Shown here: positions 19,320-29,172 of the stretch, in pieces
Layout: each line of letters starts with the position of its first letter
Position numbering within the stretch: position 1 is the first letter of the stretch
Assembly (NCBI RefSeq): GCF_017654485.1
Contig: NZ_CP061091.1
Location: 124,001 to 188,000, forward strand
Length of the DNA stretch: 64,000 nt
Source of the DNA: Roseomonas marmotae
GTDB lineage: Bacteria > Pseudomonadota > Alphaproteobacteria > Acetobacterales > Acetobacteraceae
Direction of reading: 5' to 3'
Position numbers and translations under genes: made by a program
The notes under the pieces: generated by a model
Databases searched by the model: none
The model's input: only the letters and a program-made list of their open reading frames with translations
Told to the model about the DNA's origin: nothing

Positions 19320-21109
19320 GCCAGCCGCTGGACCTCGCGCCCGTCGGCAATGGCATCATCGCCGGGCTCTTCGACCCGCTGGGACGCTGCTCCTGGCTCT
19401 GCTGGCCGCGCTTCGACGGCGATCCCGTCTTCTGCGCCCTGCTGGGCGGCGAGGCCCCGCAGGACGGCTTCATGGAATGCGAGCTGGTGGGGCTGAAGAC
19501 CAGCCGCCAGAGCTACCACCGCAATACCGCCGTTCTGGTGACGGAGCTGGAGGATGGGCATGGCGCGCGCCTGCGGATCACCGACGCCGCGCCGCGCTTC
19601 AGCCGCTTCGGCCGCAGCTTCCGCCCGCCCATGCTGGTGCGGCGGATCGAGCCGCTCTCCGGCACGCCGCTGATCCGCCTGCGGGTGCGCCCGCGCGGGA
19701 ATTGGGGCAAGGATACGCCGGTCAAGCGCGCCGGCAGCAACCACCTGCGCTTCTTCACCGAGACCCAGGCGCTGCGCGTCACCACCGATGCGCCGCTGGC
19801 CTGCCTGGCGGAGGAAGCGCCCTTCCTGTTGGACCGCCCCGTCTCGATCATCCTCGGCCCGGACGAGACGGTGCCGGAGAATACCGAGAGCCTGGTGGAG
19901 GATTTCATCCGCCAGACCACGAATTACTGGCTGGACTGGACGCGCGGGCTGCACCTGCCCTTCGAATGGCAGGACGCCGTCATCCGCGCCGCCATCACGC
20001 TGAAGATGTGCGCCTTCGAGGAGACGGGCGCCATCGTCGCGGCGCTGACCACCTCCATCCCGGAAGCGCAGGACACCCAGCGCAACTGGGACTACCGCTA
20101 CTGCTGGCTGCGGGATGCCTTCTTCACGGTGCAGGCGCTGAACCGCCTCGGCACTACCCGCACCATGGAGGAATACATCCGCTACGTGACCAATGTGGTC
20201 GCGGTCTCTCCCGACGGGGTGCTGCGGCCCTGTTATCCGCTGGTGCCCTCCCTCCCCATGCCGGAACGGATCGAGGAGGCGCTGCCGGGCTTCCTGGGCA
20301 TGGGCCCCGTGCGCGTTGGCAACCAGGCGGCCGAGCAGGTGCAGAACGACGTCTATGGCTCCGTCATCATGGCGGCGGCGCAGATGTTCTTCGACCACCG
20401 CCTGCCCCGCCCGGCGGGCGAGCCGCTGTTCCGACTGCTGGAGCATCTGGGCGAGCATGCGGAGAGGCTGGCGCTGGTGCCGGACGCCGGCATCTGGGAA
20501 TACCGGGGGCGGGAGCGCGTCCATACCTTCTCGGCCGCCATGTGCTGGGCGGGGCTGGCGCGGCTGGCCGGCATCGCCGGTCACCTGGGGCTGCGGGAGG
20601 AGGCCGAGCGCTGGACCGCCTCCGCCCGGCGGCTGCACGCCACCATCTGCGAGCGCGCCTTCCGCCCGGAGCTGAACAGCTTCGTCGAGAGTTTCGAATC
20701 CGACGGCATGGATGCGGCGCTGCTGCTGCTGCCGGAGATCGGCTTCCTGTCCGCCACCGACCCGCGTTTCCTGGGCACGCTGGAACGGGTGGAGAAGCGC
20801 CTCCTGCGGGACGGTTTCATTTACCGTTACGATTCTGCCGATGATTTTGGCCAGCCTGAAACCGCATTCCTTGTTTGTTCATTCTGGTACCTGGACGCGC
20901 TCGCTGCGGTTGGCCGTGTCGATGAGGCGCGCGCAATGTTCGGGAGGATTCTATCATGCCGGAATCATCTGGGACTATTGGCCGAGGACCTGGACCCCAG
21001 GCGGAACCAGTTGTGGGGGAACTTTCCGCAGACCTATTCCCACGTTGGCCTGATCCTCTCAGCGATGCGTTTGAGCCGTTCATGGGAGCACGGGCTGTGG
21101 GGCGGTTAG
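19316..21109 (+). CDS. Glycoside hydrolase family 15 protein (glucoamylase/trehalase-like)
   Basis: 597 aa. The N-terminal beta domain begins LDLAPVGNGIIAGLFDPLGR. The catalytic (alpha/alpha) barrel contains RNWDYRYCWLRDAFFTVQAL (~residues 258-277), GLARLAGIAGHLGLREEAER and LDPRRNQLWGNFPQTYSHVG, where the last acidic residues fit the general base region. Bacterial GH15 enzymes cleave alpha-glucans or trehalose. Lying between otsB and otsA, a role in trehalose or glucan turnover is the likeliest reading. The last ~95 codons (about 20815-21075) use many more A/T-ending codons than the rest. The 3' end overlaps otsA by 13 bp. Confidence 0.9.
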   Translation: MSQPLDLAPVGNGIIAGLFDPLGRCSWLCWPRFDGDPVFCALLGGEAPQDGFMECELVGLKTSRQSYHRNTAVLVTELEDGHGARLRITDAAPRFSRFGRSFRPPMLVRRIEPLSGTPLIRLRVRPRGNWGKDTPVKRAGSNHLRFFTETQALRVTTDAPLACLAEEAPFLLDRPVSIILGPDETVPENTESLVEDFIRQTTNYWLDWTRGLHLPFEWQDAVIRAAITLKMCAFEETGAIVAALTTSIPEAQDTQRNWDYRYCWLRDAFFTVQALNRLGTTRTMEEYIRYVTNVVAVSPDGVLRPCYPLVPSLPMPERIEEALPGFLGMGPVRVGNQAAEQVQNDVYGSVIMAAAQMFFDHRLPRPAGEPLFRLLEHLGEHAERLALVPDAGIWEYRGRERVHTFSAAMCWAGLARLAGIAGHLGLREEAERWTASARRLHATICERAFRPELNSFVESFESDGMDAALLLLPEIGFLSATDPRFLGTLERVEKRLLRDGFIYRYDSADDFGQPETAFLVCSFWYLDALAAVGRVDEARAMFGRILSCRNHLGLLAEDLDPRRNQLWGNFPQTYSHVGLILSAMRLSRSWEHGLWGG

Positions 21110-22509
21110 TCGTCGTATCCAACCGCGTCGCCCTGCCGCGCCGGGGCGAGCCCACGGCCGGCGGGCTGGCGGTGGCCTTGAAGGATGTGCTGAAGACCAA
21201 TGGCGGGCTGTGGTTCGGCTGGAGCGGCGAGACGCTGAAGGGCCCGACCACGGGCGAGCCGAAGAAGCTCCGCCACCAGGGCATCGACTACGCCACGATC
21301 GACCTGAACGACGCCGACTACAAAGGCTTCTATGCCGGTTATTCCAATAACATCCTCTGGCCGCTGTTCCATTTCCGCCTGGGCCTGCTGGAATACGACC
21401 GCAAGCAGGCCGAGGCCTACCGGCGCGTCAACCGCGACTTCGCCAAGGCGCTGCTGCCACTGCTGGGGCCCAAGGACACCGTCTGGATCCATGACTACCA
21501 GCTGATCCCGATGGCGGCGGAACTGCGGGCGCTGGGGGCGCGGCAGCGCATCGGCTTCTTCCTGCATATCCCCTTCCCGCCCTGGGCGGTCTTCTCCGCC
21601 CTGCCGGGGGCGGACCGGCTGCTGCGGGACCTGCTGGCCTATGACCTCGTGGGCGTGCAGACGCAGCGCGACCTGAACGGGCTGATGAGCTGCCTGCGCG
21701 AGGGGCTGGAGCTGGTGCCGGATGTCCATGGCGGCGTGACCACCGACGCCCGGCGCACCCAGTTCTCGCACCACGCCATCGGCATCGACACGCGCGGCTT
21801 CGCCACCATCGCGCGCAAGGCCGCCTACGGGCCGGACGCGCAGCGGATGAGGGCCAGCATGGGCGACCGCAAGCTGATCGTGGGCGCCGAGCGGCTGGAC
21901 TATACCAAGGGCCTGCCGCACCGGCTGCGCGGCTTCGGCGCGCTGCTGGCCAATTTCCCCGAGCACCTGAACTGCGTCACCTACCTCCAGGTGGCGGCGC
22001 GCAGCCGCAACGAGGTGGCCAGCTACCGCGACCTGAAGCGGGAGCTGGACAGCCTGGCGGGCCGCATCAACGGCGACTACGCCGAATTCGACTGGACGCC
22101 GGTGCGCTACGTCGCCCGCGCCATGGCGCGCGACACCCTGGCGGGCCTCTACCGCCTGGCCGATGTCGGGCTGGTGACGCCGTTGCGCGACGGCATGAAC
22201 CTGGTCGCCAAGGAATATGTCGCGGCCCAGAACCCGGAGAATCCGGGCGTGCTGGTGCTCTCCTCCTTCGCGGGCGCGGCGGAGACCATGGACGGCGCGC
22301 TGCTGGTCAATCCGCTGGACCCCGAGGCCATGGCCGAGCAGCTCGACCATGCGCTGAAGATGCCACTGGAAGAACGGCGCAACCGCTGGACCTCGATGAT
22401 GGCGGGGCTGGAGGAGCAGACCGCCGCGCGCTGGGCGGAGAATTTCCTCACGGAGCTGGAGGAGATGCCGGTGCCGGCCGAGCTGGCGACGGAGAGCGCG
22501 CGCAACTGA
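21097..22509 (+). CDS. otsA: Trehalose-6-phosphate synthase OtsA (GT20)
   Basis: 470 aa. It transfers glucose from UDP-glucose to glucose-6-phosphate. Signatures are [12 protein letters not shown] at the start, [61 protein letters not shown] and [17 protein letters not shown] 21097 is preferred because GGGAG lies 8 nt upstream and the product then begins as other OtsA proteins do; ATG 21082 adds five residues. It overlaps the GH15 stop, so expression is probably coupled. A perfect palindrome follows the stop. Confidence 0.94.
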   Translation: MGRLVVVSNRVALPRRGEPTAGGLAVALKDVLKTNGGLWFGWSGETLKGPTTGEPKKLRHQGIDYATIDLNDADYKGFYAGYSNNILWPLFHFRLGLLEYDRKQAEAYRRVNRDFAKALLPLLGPKDTVWIHDYQLIPMAAELRALGARQRIGFFLHIPFPPWAVFSALPGADRLLRDLLAYDLVGVQTQRDLNGLMSCLREGLELVPDVHGGVTTDARRTQFSHHAIGIDTRGFATIARKAAYGPDAQRMRASMGDRKLIVGAERLDYTKGLPHRLRGFGALLANFPEHLNCVTYLQVAARSRNEVASYRDLKRELDSLAGRINGDYAEFDWTPVRYVARAMARDTLAGLYRLADVGLVTPLRDGMNLVAKEYVAAQNPENPGVLVLSSFAGAAETMDGALLVNPLDPEAMAEQLDHALKMPLEERRNRWTSMMAGLEEQTAARWAENFLTELEEMPVPAELATESARN

Positions 22510-22513
22510 GACG

Positions 22514-22533
22514 GGGTGGCCGGCCGGCCACCC
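22514..22533. terminator. Perfect 20 bp palindrome between convergent genes
   Basis: GGGTGGCCGG at 22514-22523 is the exact complement of the next ten bases. It lies 5 bp past the otsA stop and 12 bp past the end of the convergent Crp-like gene, so it may serve as a bidirectional terminator. No U-run. Confidence 0.55.
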
Positions 22534-22544
22534 GGCCCGGCCGC

Positions 22545-23267
22545 TCAGCCCGTCGTGCAGCCCAGCAGGTGATCGTACTGCTGGCGCACGGCCCGGTGGC
22601 ATTCGCAGGAGGCGGCTTCCAGCCCCTCCCGGTCGGTGACGGTGATATGGCCCCGGCTGTAGCGGATGAGCCCGGCCTGCTGGAACAGCCGCGCCGCCAC
22701 GGTGACGCCCGGACGATGGACGCAGAGCATCATCGCCAGGAATTCCTGCGTCATCGGGAAGTCGTCGCCCTTGACGCGGTCATGCGCCACCAGCAGCCAG
22801 CGCGCCAGGCGCTGATCCAGGGCATGGTGGCCGTTGCAGGCGGCGGTCTGGGCCACCTGCTGCTGAAAGGCCAGGGCGTAGCGGAGCAGGAGGCGCTTCA
22901 GCGCGGGGCTTCGCTCCAGCGCCTCAAGGAAGGCTGCGGCGCCGAGCTGCAGCAGGGTGCCGGAGGCCTGGACCATGGCCTCGACGCCGCTTCTGTCGCT
23001 GCCGAGCAGAAGGGGCAGGCCGATCATTCCCTCGGCGCCGGCGACGCCGACCTCGGCCGACCGGCCGTCCTCGAGGAGGATCAGGAAGGAGCACCAGCCC
23101 TCCAGCGGGGAGAAGACCGCCTCGATGGGCTCGTGCGGCCGGTGCAGAACCTTGTGCAGATCGGCATGGACGGGCTTGAGCTGCGGCCAGAGTCAGGCGA
23201 GGTCTTCCGCCGGAAGGGCCGCGAGCAGATGGTTGCGCGGCGCAGCCGCAGCTTGTGAATGTGTCAC
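22545..23267 (-). pseudogene. Crp/Fnr-family regulator with one in-frame TGA
   Basis: GTG 23267 has AGGAG 6 nt upstream and opens 24 codons (THSQAAAAPRNHLLAALPAE...). Codon 25 is TGA (23195-23193). The same frame continues LWPQLKPVHADLHKVLHRPH, EPIEAVFSPLEGWCSFLILL, EDGRSAEVGVAGAEGMIGLP and then a winged helix: QRLARWLLVAHDRV, TQEFLAMMLCVHRPGVTVAA, AGLIRYSRGHITV. This is the layout of a full-length Crp/Fnr protein (240 codons). A CGA to TGA change at the expected Arg explains the stop. Restart at ATG 23027 would lose half the sensor domain. Either a true pseudogene or a base-call error. The 293 bp upstream are AT-richer and hold no gene. Confidence 0.82.
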
Positions 23268-23560
23268 CGGCTACTCCTGGGCAGCGGAGGTCGGCGGGAG
23301 TGCAAATCTCTCCCAGCCGCCCGCGCCGAAAGGTCGCAGCAGGCGATTGGAAATCTCCAAGCTCGCGCGAGAGTGAATTCAACGCATGATCTATGTTGAT
23401 TCGTTTGTGAAGTATTTCTCTGTTTTTTAACAAATATTTACTACCGGAAGCATCGACAGTGGCCCTCATCGGGCAATGTCGTCTCTGCAAACGTATCAAA
23501 TCAGACCGATCACAAATCATTTCTGAATCATCGTGCCGGCAGGTTGAAGGAAACCGAAAC

Positions 23561-24676
23561 ATGCCATCAGAAGCGCTGCGCCATTCGGGGCGCACGGATA
23601 GCCATGCGGTCACCCCGGCGGGTGACGCGGGAGAGGCTTCCGTGCTGGCCAGCATCGAACGACGCATCGCGGAAGTGGAAGCCGAGAAACAGGCGATGGC
23701 CGCGGAGCTGGAGCGCATCCGGCGCCTGCTGGACAGCGCCACGGATTATGCGATCGTGGTCCTGGACCTGCGCGGGCAGGTCACGGGCTGGAACGAGGGC
23801 GCTCGCGCGATCCTGGGCTACAGGGATTCCGAGATCCTGGGCCGCTCCGGCGAGCTCTTCTTTCCCGCCGAGGACCGCGAGCGCGGCGCCTTCGTCAGGG
23901 AGCTGTGCGGCGCGATGGAGGAAGGACGCGCGCTGAACGAGCGCTGGCACATCCGGCGCGATGGCAGCCGCTTCTGGGCCAGCGGGTCCATGATGCCGCT
24001 ATGGGACGCGAACGGGAAGCCCGTGGGCTTCCTGAATGTTCTGCGCGACGATACGAGGCGCCGGGCCGAGGAGGAACGCCGGGCGCTGCTGCTGGCCGAG
24101 ATGGGCCACCGGATGAAGAACGTCCTGTCCACGGTGCAGTCCGTCGCGTTGCAGACCCTGCACGATGCCGATGTGCCCGCGGCGGTGCGGGAGGCCCTGG
24201 GCGACCGGCTGGTGGCCCTGGCGCGTTCGCATGACCTGCTGGTCCGTGGCGGCTGGGAAGGCGCGCCCCTGGAAGAGGTCATCCGGCGCGCGCTGCTGCC
24301 CTATAACGGGCCCAATCGCCTGGACATGGATGGCACGCCGGTCTGGCTGGCGGCCGATATCGTGGAAATGCTCCACCTGGCCTTGCATGAGCTGGCGACG
24401 AATGCGGCCAAGCATGGCGCGCTCTCCGTGCCGGAGGGCCGGGTCGAGTTGCGCTGGGCCTTGCAGCGGAACAGGAACAGCCAGCCGATGGTGGAGATCT
24501 TCTGGCGCGAGCATGGCGGGCCGCCGGTCCTGCCGCCGAAGCGCCGGGGCTTCGGCTCGCGCCTGCTGGAACAGGGGCTGGAGCAGAAGTTCGGCGGCAA
24601 GGTCAGGCTCGCCTTCCGCCCGGCCGGCCTGAGATGCCATATCTGCCTGCCGGCCACGGCGGCGCCGGCGGAATAA
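23561..24676 (+). CDS. PAS domain HWE-family sensor histidine kinase
   Basis: 371 aa, soluble (no helix or signal). A coiled-coil start (SIERRIAEVEAEKQAMAAEL) leads into a PAS domain (~60-170: SATDYAIVVLDLRGQVTGWN, EILGRSGELFFPAEDRERGA) with its PAC extension (GFLNVLRDDTRRR). The HWE kinase core has the H-box LAEMGHRMKNVLSTVQSVAL and N-box LALHELATNAAKHGAL; the Arg of MGHRMKN and the short ATPase are family traits. GFGSRLLEQGLEQKFGG ends the ATP lid. Start ATG 23561 with AGGAAA upstream. It is divergent from the broken Crp-like gene. Partner response regulator not in the window. Confidence 0.92.
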   Translation: MPSEALRHSGRTDSHAVTPAGDAGEASVLASIERRIAEVEAEKQAMAAELERIRRLLDSATDYAIVVLDLRGQVTGWNEGARAILGYRDSEILGRSGELFFPAEDRERGAFVRELCGAMEEGRALNERWHIRRDGSRFWASGSMMPLWDANGKPVGFLNVLRDDTRRRAEEERRALLLAEMGHRMKNVLSTVQSVALQTLHDADVPAAVREALGDRLVALARSHDLLVRGGWEGAPLEEVIRRALLPYNGPNRLDMDGTPVWLAADIVEMLHLALHELATNAAKHGALSVPEGRVELRWALQRNRNSQPMVEIFWREHGGPPVLPPKRRGFGSRLLEQGLEQKFGGKVRLAFRPAGLRCHICLPATAAPAE

Positions 24677-24700
24677 CCGCCCGGCGCCCGCATGCCGCGG

Positions 24701-26209
24701 TCAGGGGCCGCGCTGGAAGCGGATCACCCGGCTGCGGTGGCTGGTGAGCGCCACCGTGTCGCCCTTGAAGCGCAGGCTGAAGGGCTTGGGCCAGGGGCCG
24801 TCCTGCATCTCCACCAGCAGCCGCCCCTCGCCCAACGGGCGCAGCGGGGCATGCTGGCGGGCGGGGCCGATGCCCATGCCCAGCGTCTCGCCAATGATAT
24901 CGAAGCTGGCATGGTGGCTGGGGCAGGACCAGCGGCCCTGCGCCCGCGCCAGGGTGTCATCCGCCGCCACCGGCCGGAAGTGCCGGGCGACATGGCCGAT
25001 CTCGCCCTCGATCCCGCCTTCCGCCGCGCGCAGCCGCATGGGGTTGTGGGCGGAGAGGGAGACGGCCCAGCCATCCGGGCCCTGGTACAGCGCCTCCCCG
25101 GCGCCGAGGAAACTGGCGGTGCCGCCCTGCACCGCCAGCCAGTGGCCGGTGCCGGGCTCGGCATAAAGGCCCTCGGGCAGGCTGGCGGGGGGCGGCATCT
25201 CCTGCCCCAGCAGCGCGGCCATGACCTTCAGCGCCAGGGTATAGGCACCGGGGTCCTCGCGGTTGGAGACGACCACGACGCCCAGGCCCGGCTGCGGCGC
25301 CAGCAGGAAATAGGTCTTATAGCCGGCATGGGAGCCGCCATGGCCGACCAGCGCCACCTCCCCCAGCCGCCCATGCGCCAGGCCCAGGCCATAGGCGGTG
25401 GCGCGCCCGTCCAGCAGGTGGCGCGGCGCCGCCTGCGCCGCCAGCATCCCGGCGGCGGGGCCACGATCCGCCAGCACCGCCTGTCCCCAGATGGCCAGCG
25501 ACCGCGCGCTGCCCGTCAGGCTGCCGGAGGCCGAGAGATGCAGCCCGGCCGTCGCGAGCTGCCAGCCCCTGGGCCCCATCCAGTAGCCGGGGGCGAGGCC
25601 GGGGACGATGTCGAACCAAGTCTCCGGTGCGTGCCACTGGATGCCGAGGGGGGCGGCAATCTCCGACTGGAGGAAATCCTCGAAGAGCAGGCCCTTTCGG
25701 GCCAGCGCCGCCTCCACCAGCCGGTAGCCGGTATTGGAATAGGAGATCTCCGTCCCCGCCGGGAAGTTCAAGGCGCCCAGCCCGGCCAGGAAGTCCAGCA
25801 GCGGCCCGGCCTCCGTCGCGGTATGGACGGTCAGGCCCAGCAGGCCCAGCGTCTCCCGCAGATCCGGCAGGCCGCCGGTCATGTCCAGCGCGCGGCCGAC
25901 CGTGACATCGGCCATGGGCGCGCGCAACTCCGGCAGATGCGCGCCCAGCGCATCCTCCAGCCCCACGCGGTCCTGGTGGCGGCGCTGCATGGCGGCCAGG
26001 ACATGCTTGGTGACGGAGGCGTAGCGCACCACCGTATCGGCGGTGAAGGCCGTGCCGGTGGCGAGGTTCTCCAGCCCCGCCGCCTCGACGACCGGGATCT
26101 CCCGGCTGTCGAAGGCGAGGATGGCGCCGCCCGGTGCTTCCCCCTGCCCCCAGCCGGCGATCAGGGCGGCGGCGGTCTGGGCGGCGGCGGACCAGCGGGC
26201 GGCGGCCAT
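24701..26209 (-). CDS. Serine hydrolase, beta-lactamase class C / D-aminopeptidase-like
   Basis: 502 aa. The nucleophile motif SxxK is SVTK (VVRYASVTKHVLAAM, ~residue 65), the second motif is YSNTGY (~160), and the third is HGGSHAGYK (~305). After the ~340-residue catalytic domain are C-terminal beta domains, an arrangement like the D-stereospecific aminopeptidase of Ochrobactrum. No signal peptide is evident, so it is probably cytoplasmic. It ends convergently with the histidine kinase gene. The upstream peptide-binding protein gene ends 8 nt before its start, so a shared peptide-scavenging role is plausible. Confidence 0.83.
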   Translation of the reverse strand: MAAARWSAAAQTAAALIAGWGQGEAPGGAILAFDSREIPVVEAAGLENLATGTAFTADTVVRYASVTKHVLAAMQRRHQDRVGLEDALGAHLPELRAPMADVTVGRALDMTGGLPDLRETLGLLGLTVHTATEAGPLLDFLAGLGALNFPAGTEISYSNTGYRLVEAALARKGLLFEDFLQSEIAAPLGIQWHAPETWFDIVPGLAPGYWMGPRGWQLATAGLHLSASGSLTGSARSLAIWGQAVLADRGPAAGMLAAQAAPRHLLDGRATAYGLGLAHGRLGEVALVGHGGSHAGYKTYFLLAPQPGLGVVVVSNREDPGAYTLALKVMAALLGQEMPPPASLPEGLYAEPGTGHWLAVQGGTASFLGAGEALYQGPDGWAVSLSAHNPMRLRAAEGGIEGEIGHVARHFRPVAADDTLARAQGRWSCPSHHASFDIIGETLGMGIGPARQHAPLRPLGEGRLLVEMQDGPWPKPFSLRFKGDTVALTSHRSRVIRFQRGP

Positions 26210-26216
26210 CCGGCGG

Positions 26217-27812
26217 TCAGGCCTTCCGCACGTCGGCGTAGGAGTTGCTATCCGCCAGGGTGCCGAGCCGCACGCCCTCCACGCCCTTGCGGCAGGCGGC
26301 GGTCTCGGTGGTCTGCAACATGATCACGAAGGGACTCCGCTGCATGTGGTCGCGCTGCAGCTGTTCATACAGCGCGAGCCGCTTCGTGGCATCAGGTTCC
26401 GCGAGCGCTTCCTGGGCGCGGCGGGTGAATTCATCGTCCTTCCAGGAATTGCGCCAGGCCAGGGTGCGGTTGCGCGCATCGGGGCCATTGTCGGTATTGA
26501 CGCAGAAGGCCTCGGCATTGCTGTTGGGGTCGAAATAATCGGCGCCCCAGGCGGTCAGCGCCGCCTCATGCTGCCGGGCACGGGTCTTGGTCAGCACCTG
26601 CCGGTTCTCGCCGGGCATCAGCCGCAGCCGGATGCCGATCTCGGCCAGGTCGGCCTGCATGGCCTGGGCGATGTCGTTGTAGGGCTGGTAGGAATAGTGG
26701 TCCATCACCAGCTCGAAGCCCCCTTCCGCGCCGGCCTCGGCCATCAGTGCCCGGGCACGGGCCACGTCCTTCCGGAAGGGCGTCTCCGTCACCGCCGCGG
26801 GGAAGCCGAGGGGCAGGAAGCTCTGATGCACCGCATGGGTCAGCGAGGCCAGGTTCTGCTGAATGCCCTGGTAGTCCAGCGCGTGCTTGATGGCCTGCCG
26901 CACCTGCGGCTTCGCGAGCTGCGGATGCGCGGTGTTCAGCTGCATCACCACCAGGGCGGCCGCGGCCTTGCGGACCAGGGTGTAGTCGGGGTCGCCCTGC
27001 AGGGCGCGCAGCTGCTCGGTGGTCAGGTTGCGCGCCACATCGGCATCCCCGTTGCGCAGCAGCAGCATCTGGGCGGAAGGATCGACGACATGCCGCAGCA
27101 CGATGCGGCGGATATTGGTGCGCTTCGCCTGCGCGGGGCTGGCTTCCAGGATGGCGCTCTCGCTCGGCTTCCAGGAGCGCAGGATCCAGTCGCCGGAGCC
27201 GGCGGAATTGGACTTCAGCCAGCCATTGCCGAGATCGTCGCCCTGCGCGTGGGAGAGGACGAGCTTCTTGTCCACCACGCTGCCGACATTGGAGGAGAGG
27301 CAGTAGAGCACGAAGGCGGGCGAGCTCTTGCCGTCCAGCGCGACGGTCAGGCTGTGCGGGCCGGTGGCGCGGATGCGCTCATCGACATTGTCGGGGGTGA
27401 AGCCGAACTGGTTGATGATGAAGGCCGGCGCCTTGTTCAGCTTGACGGCGCGGCCGAGGGAGAAGGCCACGTCCTCCGCCGTCACCGGCGTGCCGGAGGC
27501 GAAGACGGCGTCGGTCCTCAGCTGGAAGGTCAGCAGCCTGCCGTCATCGGAGACGGTCCAGGATTCCGCCAGGTCGCCTTCCAGTTCCTCCGGCTTGTCG
27601 GGGTTCGGGCGCAGCAGCTTCTGATAGACGTTGGTATTGATCTCGGCCGCCACGGCCTCGAAGTTTTCCTGCGGGTCCAGATTGGTAACGTTATCTAACA
27701 ACTGCGCCACGACCAGCATGTTCTTCGGCGTGGCGGCGAAGGCACGGGTCAGTGTGTCATAGCTGAAAAGGGAGGCGGCAGAGGCCGCCGCCAGGAAGGC
27801 GCGCCGGTTCAT
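26217..27812 (-). CDS. ABC transporter solute-binding protein, family 5 (peptide/nickel type)
   Basis: 531 aa. A twin-Arg-like start (MNRRAFLAAASAASLFSYDT...) suggests export. The mature part has SBP_bac_5 features: LDNVTNLDPQENFEAVAAEI, YQKLLRPNPDKPEELEGDLA, ESWTVSDDGRLLTFQLR, GTPVTAEDVAFSLGRAV and ALDYQGIQQNLASL. No permease or ATPase genes are adjacent, so it is an orphan here. It precedes the D-aminopeptidase-like hydrolase by 8 nt, which fits uptake and hydrolysis of peptides or D-amino acid amides. Confidence 0.92.
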   Translation of the reverse strand: MNRRAFLAAASAASLFSYDTLTRAFAATPKNMLVVAQLLDNVTNLDPQENFEAVAAEINTNVYQKLLRPNPDKPEELEGDLAESWTVSDDGRLLTFQLRTDAVFASGTPVTAEDVAFSLGRAVKLNKAPAFIINQFGFTPDNVDERIRATGPHSLTVALDGKSSPAFVLYCLSSNVGSVVDKKLVLSHAQGDDLGNGWLKSNSAGSGDWILRSWKPSESAILEASPAQAKRTNIRRIVLRHVVDPSAQMLLLRNGDADVARNLTTEQLRALQGDPDYTLVRKAAAALVVMQLNTAHPQLAKPQVRQAIKHALDYQGIQQNLASLTHAVHQSFLPLGFPAAVTETPFRKDVARARALMAEAGAEGGFELVMDHYSYQPYNDIAQAMQADLAEIGIRLRLMPGENRQVLTKTRARQHEAALTAWGADYFDPNSNAEAFCVNTDNGPDARNRTLAWRNSWKDDEFTRRAQEALAEPDATKRLALYEQLQRDHMQRSPFVIMLQTTETAACRKGVEGVRLGTLADSNSYADVRKA

Positions 27813-27921
27813 GCGTTTCGTCCATCTCCAGTAAGCCGCCGGGGGGAAATTGCGGCTGGCCGCCATATAGGCCATTCGCGCCGCAGCCGGAGCGCAGCCT
27901 TGTCCGTCCGGCACGGCCCTT

Positions 27922-29037
27922 TCAGGCCAGGGGCCCGGTCTGGAACAGGGACACGCGCAGCCCGCCATGCGGGACGGGGGCGGTGCCGGGCAGGAAGGGC
28001 AGCCGCGTCGCATGGGCCAGCCGGGGCTCGCTGGCGACGATGCCGACGCGCCAGCCACGGAAGCGGCTGACGAGCGTCTGCCCGAGGGCGCGGTAGAGGG
28101 GCAGCAGCTTCGTCTTGTCGCCGATGCGGGTGCCATAGGGCGGGTTGACGATGACCAGCCCCGGCGGGCCGGCGGGCGGCTCCGCCTCGCTGATGCTGGC
28201 CTGATGGAAATCGGTGAGCTCCGCGACTCCCGCACGGCTGGCATTGGCGCGGCTCATGGCGATGGCGCCGGCATCGCGGTCGCTGCCATGGAAGCGCACC
28301 GCCGGCACGCGGGCGCTCTTCACCTCGCGCATGTGCCGCCAGGTCTCGGCATCGAAAGTCGCGAGCTGCTCGAAGGCGAAATGGCGGGCGCGGCCGGGAT
28401 TGAGCCGCGCCGCGATCTCCGCCGCCTCGATGACGAAGGTGCCGGAGCCGCACATCGGGTCATAGACCGGCTCGCTGCCGTCATAGCCGCATTGCCGCAG
28501 GAAGAGCGACGCCATGGTCTCCCGCATGGGCGCCGCGTTGACGGCTTCCTTGTAGCCGCGCTTGTGCAGCGGCTCGCCCGAGGTATCGACGCTGATGGTG
28601 CAGATGTCGTTCTCGATCCGCGCCATCACGGTGACCCCGGCCTCCGGCGAGGAAGGCGCGCCCAGGGTCTCGCGGATGGCGGTCTCGATCCGCTCGGCCG
28701 CGGCGCCGCTGTGGTAGATGCGCGACCCGGCGCAGGAGGCCTCCACCCGGAAGGGCAGGTCCGCGCGCAGGACATCACCCCAGGGCACGCGGCGCGCGCG
28801 GCTGTCGAGCTGCGCGAGATGCACGACGCGGAAGGAATCCAGGCGCGCCAGCACGCGCCCGGCGCCGCGGACCCAGAGATTCGCCCGCCAGACCTCCGGC
28901 CAGCCGCCCCTGATGACGACGCCGCCGGGCACGGGCTTCGGCTGCCGGAAGCCCTTGCCGCGTACCTCGTCGCAGAGCACCGGCTCCAGCCCCGGGGCGG
29001 TGGCAAGAAAGATCTCGAAGCCCGTGTCTCTGGTCAT
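27922..29037 (-). CDS. THUMP-domain class I RNA methyltransferase (RlmL/YpsC-like)
   Basis: 371 aa from this start. The N-terminal ferredoxin-like/THUMP part runs FEIFLATAPGLEPVLCDEVR to about 165, and GEPLHKRGYKEAVNAAPMRE bridges to the Rossmann methyltransferase. Motif I is DPMCGSGTFVIEAAEIA and motif IV is VNPPYGTRIGD, the NPPY of N2-guanine RNA methyltransferases. 23S rRNA m2G is the likely product by analogy to RlmL/YpsC. The start could also be ATG 29049. The 27813-27921 gap holds nothing clear. Confidence 0.9.
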   Translation of the reverse strand: MTRDTGFEIFLATAPGLEPVLCDEVRGKGFRQPKPVPGGVVIRGGWPEVWRANLWVRGAGRVLARLDSFRVVHLAQLDSRARRVPWGDVLRADLPFRVEASCAGSRIYHSGAAAERIETAIRETLGAPSSPEAGVTVMARIENDICTISVDTSGEPLHKRGYKEAVNAAPMRETMASLFLRQCGYDGSEPVYDPMCGSGTFVIEAAEIAARLNPGRARHFAFEQLATFDAETWRHMREVKSARVPAVRFHGSDRDAGAIAMSRANASRAGVAELTDFHQASISEAEPPAGPPGLVIVNPPYGTRIGDKTKLLPLYRALGQTLVSRFRGWRVGIVASEPRLAHATRLPFLPGTAPVPHGGLRVSLFQTGPLA

Positions 29038-29172
29038 TCTCACATGCATGTCGGAAGTGGGCGCAGGGGCGCCTCCTGTGCCCCCAGGGTTCAAGGGGCG
29101 GGGGAGGCGCGGCGCCCGCCCCTGTAGCCCCCGACGGGAGGCAGGGCCAGCGCGGCGGGGGATGAGGGGCCG

